Counted from the stretch's first letter, positions 1 through 5,207 are shown. The stretch: DNA of 5,207 nt from Actinomycetota bacterium (GCA_030688105.1 JAUYIV010000126.1:1-5207), one strand, 5' to 3'. Notes: generated from the letters alone by a model not told the origin. Translations and numbers: made by a program.

Positions 1-42
1 GTTCCTCACAGCCAGGGCACCGGCGGCCTGCAGCTGGTGTAA
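1..42 (+). CDS. Possible 3' end of a plus-strand gene (partial)
   Basis: Frame 1 is open from the window edge to a TAA at 40-42 and would encode 13 C-terminal residues (VPHSQGTGGLQLV). Eleven of the 13 codons end in G or C, as expected for coding DNA here. The stop lies 8 nt before a hairpin that is also 8 nt from the stop of the convergent minus-strand gene, a natural layout for two converging genes. The fragment is far too short to assign a family, and an open frame of this length can occur by chance, so this is a tentative call. Confidence 0.35.
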   Translation, partial: VPHSQGTGGLQLV

Positions 43-50
43 CGGGCAGG

Positions 51-74
51 GGGAGGGCCACCCAGGGCCCTCCC
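51..74. terminator. GC-rich hairpin between converging genes, probable bidirectional terminator
   Basis: GGGAGGGCC (51-59) pairs perfectly with GGCCCTCCC (66-74) around a 6-nt loop. The hairpin is centred between the minus-strand stop ending at 83 and the putative plus-strand stop at 42, with 8 nt on each side. There is no T-tract on either strand, so it is not a classical intrinsic terminator. Such U-less hairpins are often proposed as terminators or 3' stabilisers in high-GC actinobacteria. The structure is directly visible; the function is inferred. Confidence 0.55.
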
Positions 75-82
75 GAGCTCGG

Positions 83-1138
83 CTAGGGCCGCAGACCGCC
101 GAACTCGTTCCGGGCGATGTCGAGGCTGATGTGCCACCAGGCGACGTATTCGGTCGTCGACGTCGTTCCGTCGATGGCCTCCGATCGGTCCACGCCATCG
201 GCTCTGAACCAGTCGATGGATGGGTCCGACATGCGGTCGTCGATGACTTGGATCACCTCGGTCATCAGGAGCAGATTCTGGACGGCCAGCTCGTCGAAGA
301 AGATGTCCACGTTGTCGAGGAGCCAGGCCTGATCGGCGTCGGCCGCCATCAGGGCGGCCTCGGTCACGCGGTACTCGGTGGCGAGGATCGCACATAAGAG
401 GGCGATTTGGCGGTCGAGGTCGACGACGAGGTCCTCCAGGGGCAACGCCGACTCCACGCTGACCGGCGGCAGGGACTCATCCACGAGCTCCAGCCAATCC
501 TCGGCTTGCATCCACGCAAGGTCGAGGGCCTCCTCACTCAGCCGTAGCTCGATCGGCGGTGTCCGAAGGAAGGCGAACGCAGTCAGGTCCGTCGGGTCGT
601 CGCCGACGAACTCGAGGCGCTCGCCACTCCACGAGCCGATGATGTCGTCCTCGGTGAACGGAACCAACCCGTAGTGGCCGTAGAAGTCCACCCGCTCGGG
701 GGGCACCTCGATAAAGGCATGCAGGGCGAATAGGGCGCGGCGCAGATTCAGATAGAGCAGGAAGTGGATCCGGTTGAGGGGGTGTTCGGCGACGGAGAAG
801 GGCGTCTCATCGCCGGTGGACAGCGTGTAGATGACGCCGGTTTGCTCGAAGAGGGGATCTCGCTCGACCGCCGAGATCAGCTCGCGGGTTCGGTTCTGTG
901 CCGCGCAGTCCGAGTTCGACGCAGCGGCGACCACCTCATCCAACTCGGCGAGCGCGGCGCCGCCCTCCGATGTGGTCATGGTGGCCGTGGTCGTGGTGGT
1001 CGTCGTCTGCGTCGAGGTGGACGTCGTCGGGGTCGTGGCCGAGGTCGTCGCGAGGCTCGTGGTGGTCTCTTGCCCGCCGGTGCCGCCGCATGCGCCCAGC
1101 ACGAGTGCCAGAGCTATTGCGAGCGGAGGCAGGCGCAT
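83..1138 (-). CDS. Predicted lipoprotein with Thr-rich linker, family not recognised
   Basis: This encodes 351 aa. The N-terminus is a lipoprotein signal: MR, a hydrophobic stretch (residues 3-14) and a lipobox L14-G-A-C17, so Cys17 should be lipidated and the protein anchored outside the membrane. Residues 25-57 are almost all Thr/Ser, a flexible low-complexity spacer common in actinobacterial lipoproteins. The remaining roughly 290 residues look globular, mostly helical and acidic, with no repeats or further membrane segments; I recognise no catalytic motif or family. The frame stays open far upstream through the amidohydrolase gene, but ATG 1138 is the clear start because the signal peptide begins there. 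The gene starts 35 bp after the amidohydrolase stop on the same strand. No good Shine-Dalgarno precedes it, and a -10-like hexamer sits where a leaderless transcript would need it. A sensor, binding or cell-envelope role is possible but unproven. Confidence 0.85.
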   Translation of the reverse strand: MRLPPLAIALALVLGACGGTGGQETTTSLATTSATTPTTSTSTQTTTTTTTATMTTSEGGAALAELDEVVAAASNSDCAAQNRTRELISAVERDPLFEQTGVIYTLSTGDETPFSVAEHPLNRIHFLLYLNLRRALFALHAFIEVPPERVDFYGHYGLVPFTEDDIIGSWSGERLEFVGDDPTDLTAFAFLRTPPIELRLSEEALDLAWMQAEDWLELVDESLPPVSVESALPLEDLVVDLDRQIALLCAILATEYRVTEAALMAADADQAWLLDNVDIFFDELAVQNLLLMTEVIQVIDDRMSDPSIDWFRADGVDRSEAIDGTTSTTEYVAWWHISLDIARNEFGGLRP

Positions 1139-1145
1139 CGCGGCG

Positions 1146-1151
1146 ATGCTA
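1146..1151 (-). promoter_or_regulatory. Candidate -10 element for leaderless transcription of the lipoprotein gene
   Basis: Read on the minus strand the hexamer is TAGCAT, matching the TANNNT consensus for housekeeping sigma factors. It ends 7 nt before ATG 1138, which would put the transcription start at or next to the A of the start codon. The absence of a convincing Shine-Dalgarno in the 35-bp gap fits a leaderless mRNA, which is common in actinobacteria. No good -35 box is seen about 17 nt upstream. The gene may also be read through from the amidohydrolase gene. Confidence 0.4.
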
Positions 1152-1173
1152 TATCGCGAGGTTGCGGGTGGCG

Positions 1174-2634
1174 CTACGCCCAGCCTCGGTGATACTCGTG
1201 GAACCGCTTCACCGCCTGGAGGGTGGTCGGCCCGAGGGGATGGTTGCCGGCGGGGAACGTCCGGCGAAGCTCGCGAACATCGTCGGGGCGGAATCCCCAC
1301 CAGCGCTTGTATGGCTCGACCCCGTAGAGGCCGGCCGCGTTCAGACCGAAGATCCGGCGTTTGGCATGATCGGTGAGCGCCGGGTAGCCGAAGTCCTCTT
1401 GGAAGGTGGGGGTTATCTCGAAGGCGCGCATCGCCTCGATCTGATCCTGAGGTGAGCCGTAAAAGATGGAGTCGGTGCCCCAGAGGATCCGGTCCTCGCC
1501 GAGATGGGTGAGAAGCTTCCCCAGGAAGTGCGCGGCCTGATCGGGAGTCCTCATGAGGTACCACCAGGTCGAGCCGAGTTCCCCGTAGACGTTGCTCGTC
1601 GGGCCGACCCCGTTGTCGATCAGCGAGGAGATCAGGCGGTTCACCCCGCGGTCCCGGCCCGCCTCGGTGTACGGCCCCTCCTGGATGGCGACCTCGAACC
1701 CGCAGTGGTAGACCACAAAGTTCATGTCGGGGTAGTCGCGGGCCACCGCCCCGATGTCCACGGGGGAGCCGAACTTCGAGCGTCCCGACAATCCCTTGTG
1801 TACGCAGATGATGTCGATACCCAGTTCGAGGGACTTCTCGATGAACCGCCGCCCCACTGCTGGGACCCCCTCCTCGTGGTCGTCGAGCCAGTAGTAGGAC
1901 CCCGTGGCCGGGTCGCGGAAGTGCGTAAAGGTCTTCCAGCCGGCGATCGGGTACCGGTTGACGGTGTTCTCCATCTCCTCCAGGGTCGCTTCGATCCCGC
2001 CCACCTGAGGGAGCACCTGGGCGTGGAGAAGGATCCGATCGTCGCGGGTCAGGCCGAGGGCGACCCGTCGGGTCTCGTCCATCACCTCGATGGGCAGGGG
2101 GCTGCCTGTCGGATGGATGGGGAGGGCGGACACGACGGCCATCGACGTGTCCGACCGCAGGAACATCTCCTCCATGAAATGAGTCATCGAGAAGCACGCC
2201 CGGGGGTCGTCGTCGCCGCAGTTGATCTGGGGGAACTGGTCACCCCAGAAGCGCCGGCCGCGAGTGGCCGGGTTCAGGTCGTATTCGAGGAGGTGGCCCT
2301 GCACGTCCATGATGAACTCGCGCCCCTCCAGCCAGGCCTCGGCGGCCTTCGGCTCCCACAGGGCGTCGCGGGGGATGTGGTAGCGGCCGCCGACCGAGGC
2401 CGAGGCCTGCGCCGACAACCGGTCGAGGAAGAAGAGGGTGATCGCCGATGCGGTCGCGGTCTTCAGAAACTCGCGGCGATCCATGCGGAGCCGCCGGGCG
2501 GCCTTGTCGCATTGCTCCCTGGCCAGACGCAGCGCCTCGGTGACCGTGGGCCCGAGCGGCTGGGGGAGGAACTCGCCGTTGGAGACCGGTCCCAGCTTGA
2601 TGGGGAGGCCCGGATCGTCGTCGTAGCGGTCCAT
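1174..2634 (-). CDS. Tat-exported amidohydrolase (amidohydrolase_2/COG2159-type metal-dependent hydrolase)
   Basis: This encodes 486 aa from ATG 2634, which has a GAGGGGG ribosome binding site; a GTG at 2661 is in frame but lies immediately downstream of a -10-like box and would probably not be transcribed. Residues 52-58 are DRREFLK, a textbook twin-arginine motif, followed by a short hydrophobic run (59-70) and A-x-A sites (75-79). The Tat signal is unusual in following a 50-residue leader. The rest is a TIM-barrel amidohydrolase_2-like domain with expected ligands near D110/H114 (first strand), H279 (ICVHKG), H310 (VVYHCGFE) and D388 (WGTDS). The usual first HxH is Q112-G-H114. This superfamily contains hydrolases and nonoxidative decarboxylases such as ACMSD and gamma-resorcylate decarboxylase, so the reaction and substrate are not assigned. 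The protein probably acts outside the membrane. It is divergent from the ATPase gene. Confidence 0.88.
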   Translation of the reverse strand: MDRYDDDPGLPIKLGPVSNGEFLPQPLGPTVTEALRLAREQCDKAARRLRMDRREFLKTATASAITLFFLDRLSAQASASVGGRYHIPRDALWEPKAAEAWLEGREFIMDVQGHLLEYDLNPATRGRRFWGDQFPQINCGDDDPRACFSMTHFMEEMFLRSDTSMAVVSALPIHPTGSPLPIEVMDETRRVALGLTRDDRILLHAQVLPQVGGIEATLEEMENTVNRYPIAGWKTFTHFRDPATGSYYWLDDHEEGVPAVGRRFIEKSLELGIDIICVHKGLSGRSKFGSPVDIGAVARDYPDMNFVVYHCGFEVAIQEGPYTEAGRDRGVNRLISSLIDNGVGPTSNVYGELGSTWWYLMRTPDQAAHFLGKLLTHLGEDRILWGTDSIFYGSPQDQIEAMRAFEITPTFQEDFGYPALTDHAKRRIFGLNAAGLYGVEPYKRWWGFRPDDVRELRRTFPAGNHPLGPTTLQAVKRFHEYHRGWA

Positions 2635-2638
2635 GCCG

Positions 2639-2645
2639 CCCCCTC
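2639..2645 (-). promoter_or_regulatory. Ribosome binding site that decides the amidohydrolase start
   Basis: On the minus strand the sequence is GAGGGGG, ending 4 nt before ATG 2634, with its GAGG core 7 nt away. It supports ATG 2634 over the upstream in-frame GTG at 2661 and over the internal ATG at 2484, which has only a weak GGCGG-like stretch. The codons between 2634 and 2484 nearly all end in G or C, which also supports translation of the long form. Confidence 0.7.
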
Positions 2646-2661
2646 GCGGTCGACGGAGCAC

Positions 2662-2688
2662 AATCTAACCCTGGCCCGGGGATGGCAA
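2662..2688 (-). promoter_or_regulatory. Candidate promoter of the amidohydrolase gene
   Basis: On the minus strand TTGCCA (2683-2688, five of six matches to TTGACA) is followed after 15 nt by TAGATT (2662-2667, TANNNT). Transcription would begin near 2655, leaving a leader of about 20 nt that contains the ribosome binding site. The 15-nt spacer is shorter than ideal, so the -35 assignment is weaker than the -10. Confidence 0.4.
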
Positions 2689-2696
2689 ACGCCGGT

Positions 2697-2754
2697 CCGC
2701 CTCCCGCCTCCCGCAAGACCGCCTCCCGCCTCCCGCCGCCCGCCTCCCGCAAGA
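2697..2754 (-). repeat. Tandem G-rich heptamer array (GGGAGGC on the minus strand), two units of unequal length
   Basis: The plus strand shows two head-to-tail units that share the start CCGCCTCCCG and the end CTCCCGCAAGA. Unit A (2697-2718, 22 bp) carries two heptamers; unit B (2719-2754, 36 bp) carries four, one of them a variant (CCGCCCG). The 14-bp difference is exactly two heptamers, so the array looks like a copy-number-variable tandem repeat. On the minus strand it gives six GGG tracts, four of them (within 2725-2748) spaced by 4-nt loops, which is a canonical G-quadruplex motif. It lies in the divergent promoter region, just upstream of the candidate amidohydrolase promoter. A related array in opposite orientation lies beyond the ATPase gene. 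Confidence 0.85.
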
Positions 2755-2771
2755 GCGGCCGAATAGGCCGC
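2755..2771. promoter_or_regulatory. Perfect inverted repeat in the divergent promoter region, possible operator
   Basis: GCGGCC (2755-2760) and GGCCGC (2766-2771) form a perfect 6-bp inverted repeat around GAATA. It directly abuts the heptamer array and lies about 90 bp upstream of the ATPase start. It could be a regulator binding site controlling one or both divergent genes, or a small hairpin associated with the repeat. No regulator is encoded in the window, and a short GC-only palindrome is not rare in such DNA. Confidence 0.3.
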
Positions 2772-2823
2772 AGCTCCGGTGCGAGGAGGCGTCAGCCGAA
2801 GAGCCATGGACACACAAGGTCGG

Positions 2824-2829
2824 TAGGGT
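2824..2829 (+). promoter_or_regulatory. Candidate -10 element of the ABC transporter ATPase gene
   Basis: TAGGGT fits the TANNNT consensus and would place the transcription start near 2836, giving a leader of about 26 nt that contains the ribosome binding site. A -35-like TGGACA lies at 2807-2812, but the spacer is only 11 nt, so those two boxes cannot be paired with confidence. Confidence 0.35.
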
Positions 2830-2849
2830 GGGGCGTCCTGCAGCGATCC

Positions 2850-2854
2850 GGGAG
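2850..2854 (+). promoter_or_regulatory. Ribosome binding site of the ABC transporter ATPase gene
   Basis: GGGAG lies 7 nt before ATG 2862, an ideal Shine-Dalgarno spacing, and supports that start. The encoded N-terminus (MAGIRLEGVGKVYP) also aligns with the normal first strand of MalK-type ATPases. Confidence 0.7.
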
Positions 2855-2861
2855 TTGAGCC

Positions 2862-4070
2862 ATGGCAGGGATTCGTCTCGAGGGCGTCGGCAAGGTCTAT
2901 CCGGATGGCCGGAGGGCCGTCGCCGAGGTCGACCTCGACATCAAGGACGGTGAGTTCCTCGTTCTCGTCGGCCCATCGGGCTGCGGCAAGTCGACTGTCC
3001 TGAGGATGATCGCGGGCCTCGAGGAGATCACCGAGGGCAAGCTGATCATCGACGGCCAGGTGATGAACGACGTCGCTCCCAAGGACCGCGACGTGGCGAT
3101 GGTGTTCCAGAACTACGCCCTGTACCCCCACATGAGCGTGTTCGAGAACATGGCGTTCGGCCTCAAGTTGAGGAAGATGCCGAAGGACGAGATCCAGCGC
3201 CGGGTCGACGCGGCGGCCGATCTGCTGGAGATCGAGGACTACCTGGACCGCAAGCCGCGGGCGCTGTCGGGCGGCCAGCGGCAGCGGGTGGCCATGGGGC
3301 GCGCCATCGTCCGCGAGCCCAAGGCGTTCCTCATGGACGAGCCGCTTTCCAACCTCGACGCCAAGCTTCGCGTCGTCATGCGGACCGAACTGACGCTCCT
3401 CCACGAACGGCTCGGCACGACCACCGTGTACGTCACCCACGATCAGGTCGAGGCGATGACGCTCGGACAGCGAGTGGCCGTGCTCAAGCCGCTGACCGGT
3501 CGGCGTCGCGAGACTCTCCAGCAGGTGGCGCCTCCCGCTGAGCTGTTCAACGAGCCGGCGAACCTGTTCGTGGCCGGCTTCATCGGTAGCCCCGCGATGA
3601 ATCTCGTCACCGCGGTGGTGGAAGGGTCGGGGACCGACGTCGACGTCGTGTTCGGCGGGATCAGGCTCCGGGTCGATCCCCGGGCTCTGCAGCGTGCCCC
3701 GGGACTCTCCGAGTTTGCCGGCAAGGAGGTCATTGCCGGCATTCGTCCGGGTGACTTCGAGCACAGCCGGATCGCCCGCGACAACGGCGCCAGGTCGACG
3801 ATGGAGGTCGAGATCGAGGTGGTCGAGGTCCTCGGCTCGGAGTCGTACGTTCACTTCCCGGTTCCCGTGCCGCCGGTGATCACCCCCGACATCGAGGACC
3901 TGCTGGCCGATACCGGAGAGGACAAGGAGACCCTGCTCGATGAGCAGAGCATGTTCACCGCCAGGATCAGCCCGGACGTCTCCGTGGAGCCGCCCGAGCG
4001 GGTGACGCTCGTCGTGGACACCGCGAGGATGCACTTCTTCGACCCGTCGACCGGGGACCGGATCCGCTGA
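2862..4070 (+). CDS. Carbohydrate ABC importer ATP-binding protein (MalK/UgpC/MsmK type, CUT1)
   Basis: This 402-aa cytoplasmic ATPase should power a CUT1 importer for sugars or sugar phosphates. All ABC motifs are intact: Walker A GPSGCGKST (37-45), Q-loop Gln83 in VFQNYALYPHMSV, signature LSGGQRQR (135-142), Walker B FLMDEP (156-161) with Glu160, D-loop SNLD (163-166) and switch His193. The family stretch NLFVAGFIGSPAMN (234-247) leads into a C-terminal MalK-like OB/TOBE domain ending HFFDP. It exceeds the usual 350-380 aa because of a roughly 30-residue acidic insertion (about 333-363) and a short basic stretch (KPLTGRRRET, 209-218). The usual GIRPE motif reads GIRPG (293-297). The gene stands alone, divergent from the amidohydrolase and convergent with the permease operon at the right edge. 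It may serve that permease, or several transporters as MsmX/MsmK-type ATPases do. The substrate is unknown. Confidence 0.95.
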   Translation: MAGIRLEGVGKVYPDGRRAVAEVDLDIKDGEFLVLVGPSGCGKSTVLRMIAGLEEITEGKLIIDGQVMNDVAPKDRDVAMVFQNYALYPHMSVFENMAFGLKLRKMPKDEIQRRVDAAADLLEIEDYLDRKPRALSGGQRQRVAMGRAIVREPKAFLMDEPLSNLDAKLRVVMRTELTLLHERLGTTTVYVTHDQVEAMTLGQRVAVLKPLTGRRRETLQQVAPPAELFNEPANLFVAGFIGSPAMNLVTAVVEGSGTDVDVVFGGIRLRVDPRALQRAPGLSEFAGKEVIAGIRPGDFEHSRIARDNGARSTMEVEIEVVEVLGSESYVHFPVPVPPVITPDIEDLLADTGEDKETLLDEQSMFTARISPDVSVEPPERVTLVVDTARMHFFDPSTGDRIR

Positions 4071-4213
4071 GTCGATCGCTCTCCCCCTGATGCCTCATCG
4101 CGGTGTCGCCGGGGTCCCTGCCCGGGCTCACCGAGCTGTCGGCTGTCAGATGTCTGGGCCTGGTCGGCGAGCAGCCTGCGGGAAGCGGGAGGCGGGAGGC
4201 GGGGGCGGGACGT
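4071..4213. other. Convergent intergenic region with no clear terminator
   Basis: These 143 bp separate the ATPase stop from the beta-helix lipoprotein stop. I find no small gene and no strong terminator: the best hairpins are CCGGG/CCCGG (4109-4125, 5 bp, 7-nt loop) and CCGA/TCGG (4131-4142, 4 bp), neither followed by a T-tract. The right end is occupied by a G-rich heptamer array, which may form structure in the ATPase transcript. Confidence 0.6.
4178..4209 (+). repeat. G-rich heptamer array (GGGAGGC), opposite orientation to the upstream array
   Basis: After TGC, the plus strand carries GGGAAGC, GGGAGGC, GGGAGGC, then GGGGGC and GGG: five G3+ tracts with loops of 4, 4, 4 and 1 nt, a canonical G-quadruplex motif. 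It is the same repeat type as at 2697-2754, including the TGCGGGA beginning, but inverted, so the two arrays flank the ATPase gene as imperfect inverted repeats. It ends 4 bp before the stop of the minus-strand lipoprotein gene and would be G-rich in read-through RNA from the ATPase gene. Confidence 0.8.
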
Positions 4214-5092
4214 TCAGGGCCTGGTGAGCGGATACGGGGCGTGGTCGACGAGGAAGCTCTCCAGCATCACGAGCAACTGCTCACCGGAGATCTGTACGGT
4301 CTCGATGTCCTCGACGAAGGCCATCGAGTGGTACTGGATCAGCACGGCATGCCCCTGGCCACCGGTGGTCCCGCTCTCGTCCGGTTCGACCCCTGCGGCC
4401 GAGTTGCCCACGATGGTGCACATACTCATGTCCCCGCAGTAGTAGGCGGCGCCGGTGACGTCGTACACGTGGTTGCGCTCGACGGTCCCGGCCGACATCT
4501 CGGTCACGGAGATCGCCCGCCCGTTGGTGCCGGTGACCACGTTGTCGAGCACTCGCACGTGCGACACGTGCGAGACGATCCCCTCGATCATGGGGCCCTC
4601 GATCGTGCAGCCCTGGACCACGGACTCCTCATGGCTGTCGGAGTTGATGATCTCGATTCCCTGGGCCAGCGGCCCGGTGAGACCGCTGATGGCGCAGTCA
4701 AGAATGGTGACCTGGACGTCGTGAGCGAAGATTCCGTGCCAGAGCGCTCCGGTGACCGTGACTCCATCGATGAGCACGTCGACGGCGTCGCGAATGTCGA
4801 TCCCCGAATAGCCGCCCTCGACCGTGAGGTTGCGGATGGTGACGTCCTCCGTCGTGGTGATCAGGATCACCGGTTGATCTTCGGGCCCGGTCACCACCGC
4901 GCCCCGGCGGCCCATCAGGGTGAGGGGCTTGTCGATCACGATCGGGCCTCGATGGGTGCCGGCGCCGAGGACGATCCGATCGCCGGGGTCCGCAGCGGCG
5001 ATGACCGCGGAGATGTCCTGGCCCGGGCTGACCCCAGGGGAGGTGCATCCGGCGAGCAGCATCGCGCCGACGACGACCAACCGCGGCTTCAT
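4214..5092 (-). CDS. Lipoprotein with right-handed parallel beta-helix fold (NosD/PbH1-like)
   Basis: This encodes 292 aa. A lipoprotein signal (MKPRLVVVGAMLLAGC) ends at a lipobox with Cys16, so the mature protein should be lipid-anchored outside the membrane. Residues 26-60 (ISAVIAAADPGDRIVLGAGT, then IDKPLTLMG) are the typical opening of NosD/pectate-lyase-like beta-helix proteins. Residues about 65-235 form successive short repeats of the V-x-I-x-(D/N)-x-x-(V/I)-T type, one per helix rung. Cys219 and Cys225 (CGDMSMC) could form a disulfide. The C-terminal 45 residues look like a capping helix. ATG 5092 overlaps the permease stop (ATGA), with only a weak GGCGGA ribosome site 8 nt upstream, so translation is probably coupled. 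Beta-helix proteins bind or cleave polysaccharides, or assist other proteins; no lyase catalytic site is recognisable. A carbohydrate-related surface role with the transporter is inferred from context. Confidence 0.85.
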   Translation of the reverse strand: MKPRLVVVGAMLLAGCTSPGVSPGQDISAVIAAADPGDRIVLGAGTHRGPIVIDKPLTLMGRRGAVVTGPEDQPVILITTTEDVTIRNLTVEGGYSGIDIRDAVDVLIDGVTVTGALWHGIFAHDVQVTILDCAISGLTGPLAQGIEIINSDSHEESVVQGCTIEGPMIEGIVSHVSHVRVLDNVVTGTNGRAISVTEMSAGTVERNHVYDVTGAAYYCGDMSMCTIVGNSAAGVEPDESGTTGGQGHAVLIQYHSMAFVEDIETVQISGEQLLVMLESFLVDHAPYPLTRP

Positions 5093-5207
5093 TTGACGGA
5101 TCCGCCGAGCAGCCCCGCCTCGAAGTACCGCTGGAACGCGAAGAAGATGATCAGGGGGACGATCGCCGAGAGGAAGACCCCGGGCGAGATCACCCCGATC
5201 CCCGTGC
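5089..5207 (-). CDS. Carbohydrate ABC transporter inner-membrane permease, C-terminal fragment (MalG/UgpE type)
   Basis: The last 38 codons of a minus-strand gene are present, ending in TGA at 5089-5091; the 5' part lies beyond the window. The translation contains a final membrane helix (VFLSAIVPLIIFFAFQRYF) followed by EAGLLGGSVK. The phrase FQRYF...G...G-x-VK at the very C-terminus is the hallmark ending of MalG/UgpE/LacG-type CUT1 permeases, which pair with a MalF-type permease and a MalK-type ATPase. The EAA loop that contacts the ATPase would lie outside the window. The stop overlaps the start of the beta-helix lipoprotein by 4 bp. Upstream genes for the partner permease and the solute-binding protein are expected but cannot be seen. 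Confidence 0.88.
   Translation of the reverse strand, partial: TGIGVISPGVFLSAIVPLIIFFAFQRYFEAGLLGGSVK

Noticed and set aside
963..1068. Repetitive GTGGTCGT-like tract as a separate repeat element
   Set aside because: It is the coding sequence of the Thr/Ser-rich linker of the lipoprotein and is explained by repeated ACC/ACG codons.
1139..2197. N-terminal half of a 704-codon open frame continuous with the lipoprotein gene
   Set aside because: It overlaps the amidohydrolase in another frame, and its translation is Arg/Pro/Gly-rich and low quality. The signal peptide shows the real start at 1138.
2697..2754. CRISPR array
   Set aside because: The units are low-complexity heptamers without unique spacers of regular length, and no cas gene is present.
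1504..2766. 420-codon plus-strand open frame opposite the amidohydrolase
   Set aside because: It is antisense to a gene with clear family motifs, has no convincing start signals, and runs into the repeat array, typical of a shadow frame in GC-rich DNA.
2806..2826. Six-codon upstream frame (MDTQGR) before the ATPase gene
   Set aside because: Its GAGGAGG is 16 nt from the ATG, and the candidate -10 at 2824-2829 overlaps its end, so it would lie upstream of the likely transcript start.
2801..2865. Exact 9-bp direct repeat GAGCCATGG at 2801-2809 and 2857-2865
   Set aside because: It is short, includes the start codon context in the second copy, and has no symmetry or other sign of being a binding or attachment site.
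2463..4034. 523-codon minus-strand open frame antisense to the ABC ATPase
   Set aside because: It is a codon-bias shadow of an intact ATPase with every motif; the product is His/Arg/Asp-rich with no recognisable domain and crosses the intergenic repeat.

Overview
The window is GC-rich DNA with strong G/C preference at third codon positions, frequent GAG/GGG-type ribosome binding sites and Thr-rich lipoprotein linkers. This suggests a high-GC actinobacterium, and the style (Cys-Gly-Gly followed by a poly-Thr linker, Tat-exported amidohydrolase, CUT1 sugar transporter) fits the class Acidimicrobiia best. That placement is inference; no rRNA or marker gene is present.

Layout from left to right. 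Bases 1-42 look like the last codons of a plus-strand gene that begins outside the window. A 9-bp GC-rich hairpin (51-74) sits exactly midway between that stop and the stop of a minus-strand gene. Two minus-strand genes follow: an unrecognised lipoprotein (83-1138), read last, and a Tat-signal amidohydrolase of the amidohydrolase_2/COG2159 type (1174-2634), read first. A 227-bp divergent intergenic region (2635-2861) holds candidate promoters for both directions, a tandem GGGAGGC heptamer repeat and a small perfect inverted repeat. The plus-strand gene at 2862-4070 is a complete MalK/UgpC/MsmK-type ATPase of a carbohydrate ABC importer. A 143-bp convergent intergenic region (4071-4213) ends with a second heptamer array in the opposite orientation. 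On the minus strand come a beta-helix lipoprotein (4214-5092) and, overlapping it by ATGA, the 3' end of a MalG/UgpE-type inner-membrane permease (5089-5207, 5' end outside the window).

How the genes may work together. The ATPase and the permease fragment probably belong to one CUT1-type sugar or sugar-phosphate importer, although they lie on opposite strands and converge. The beta-helix lipoprotein is stop-start coupled to the permease, so it is probably made with the transporter and displayed outside the membrane. The substrate cannot be read from this window. The amidohydrolase and the unknown lipoprotein are both predicted to be exported, but nothing ties them directly to the importer.

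I see no CRISPR array, RNA gene, transposase, integrase or defence system. The most unusual items are the permease-coupled beta-helix lipoprotein, the two inverted, copy-number-variable G-rich heptamer arrays flanking the ATPase gene, and the unrecognised lipoprotein with an apparently leaderless promoter.
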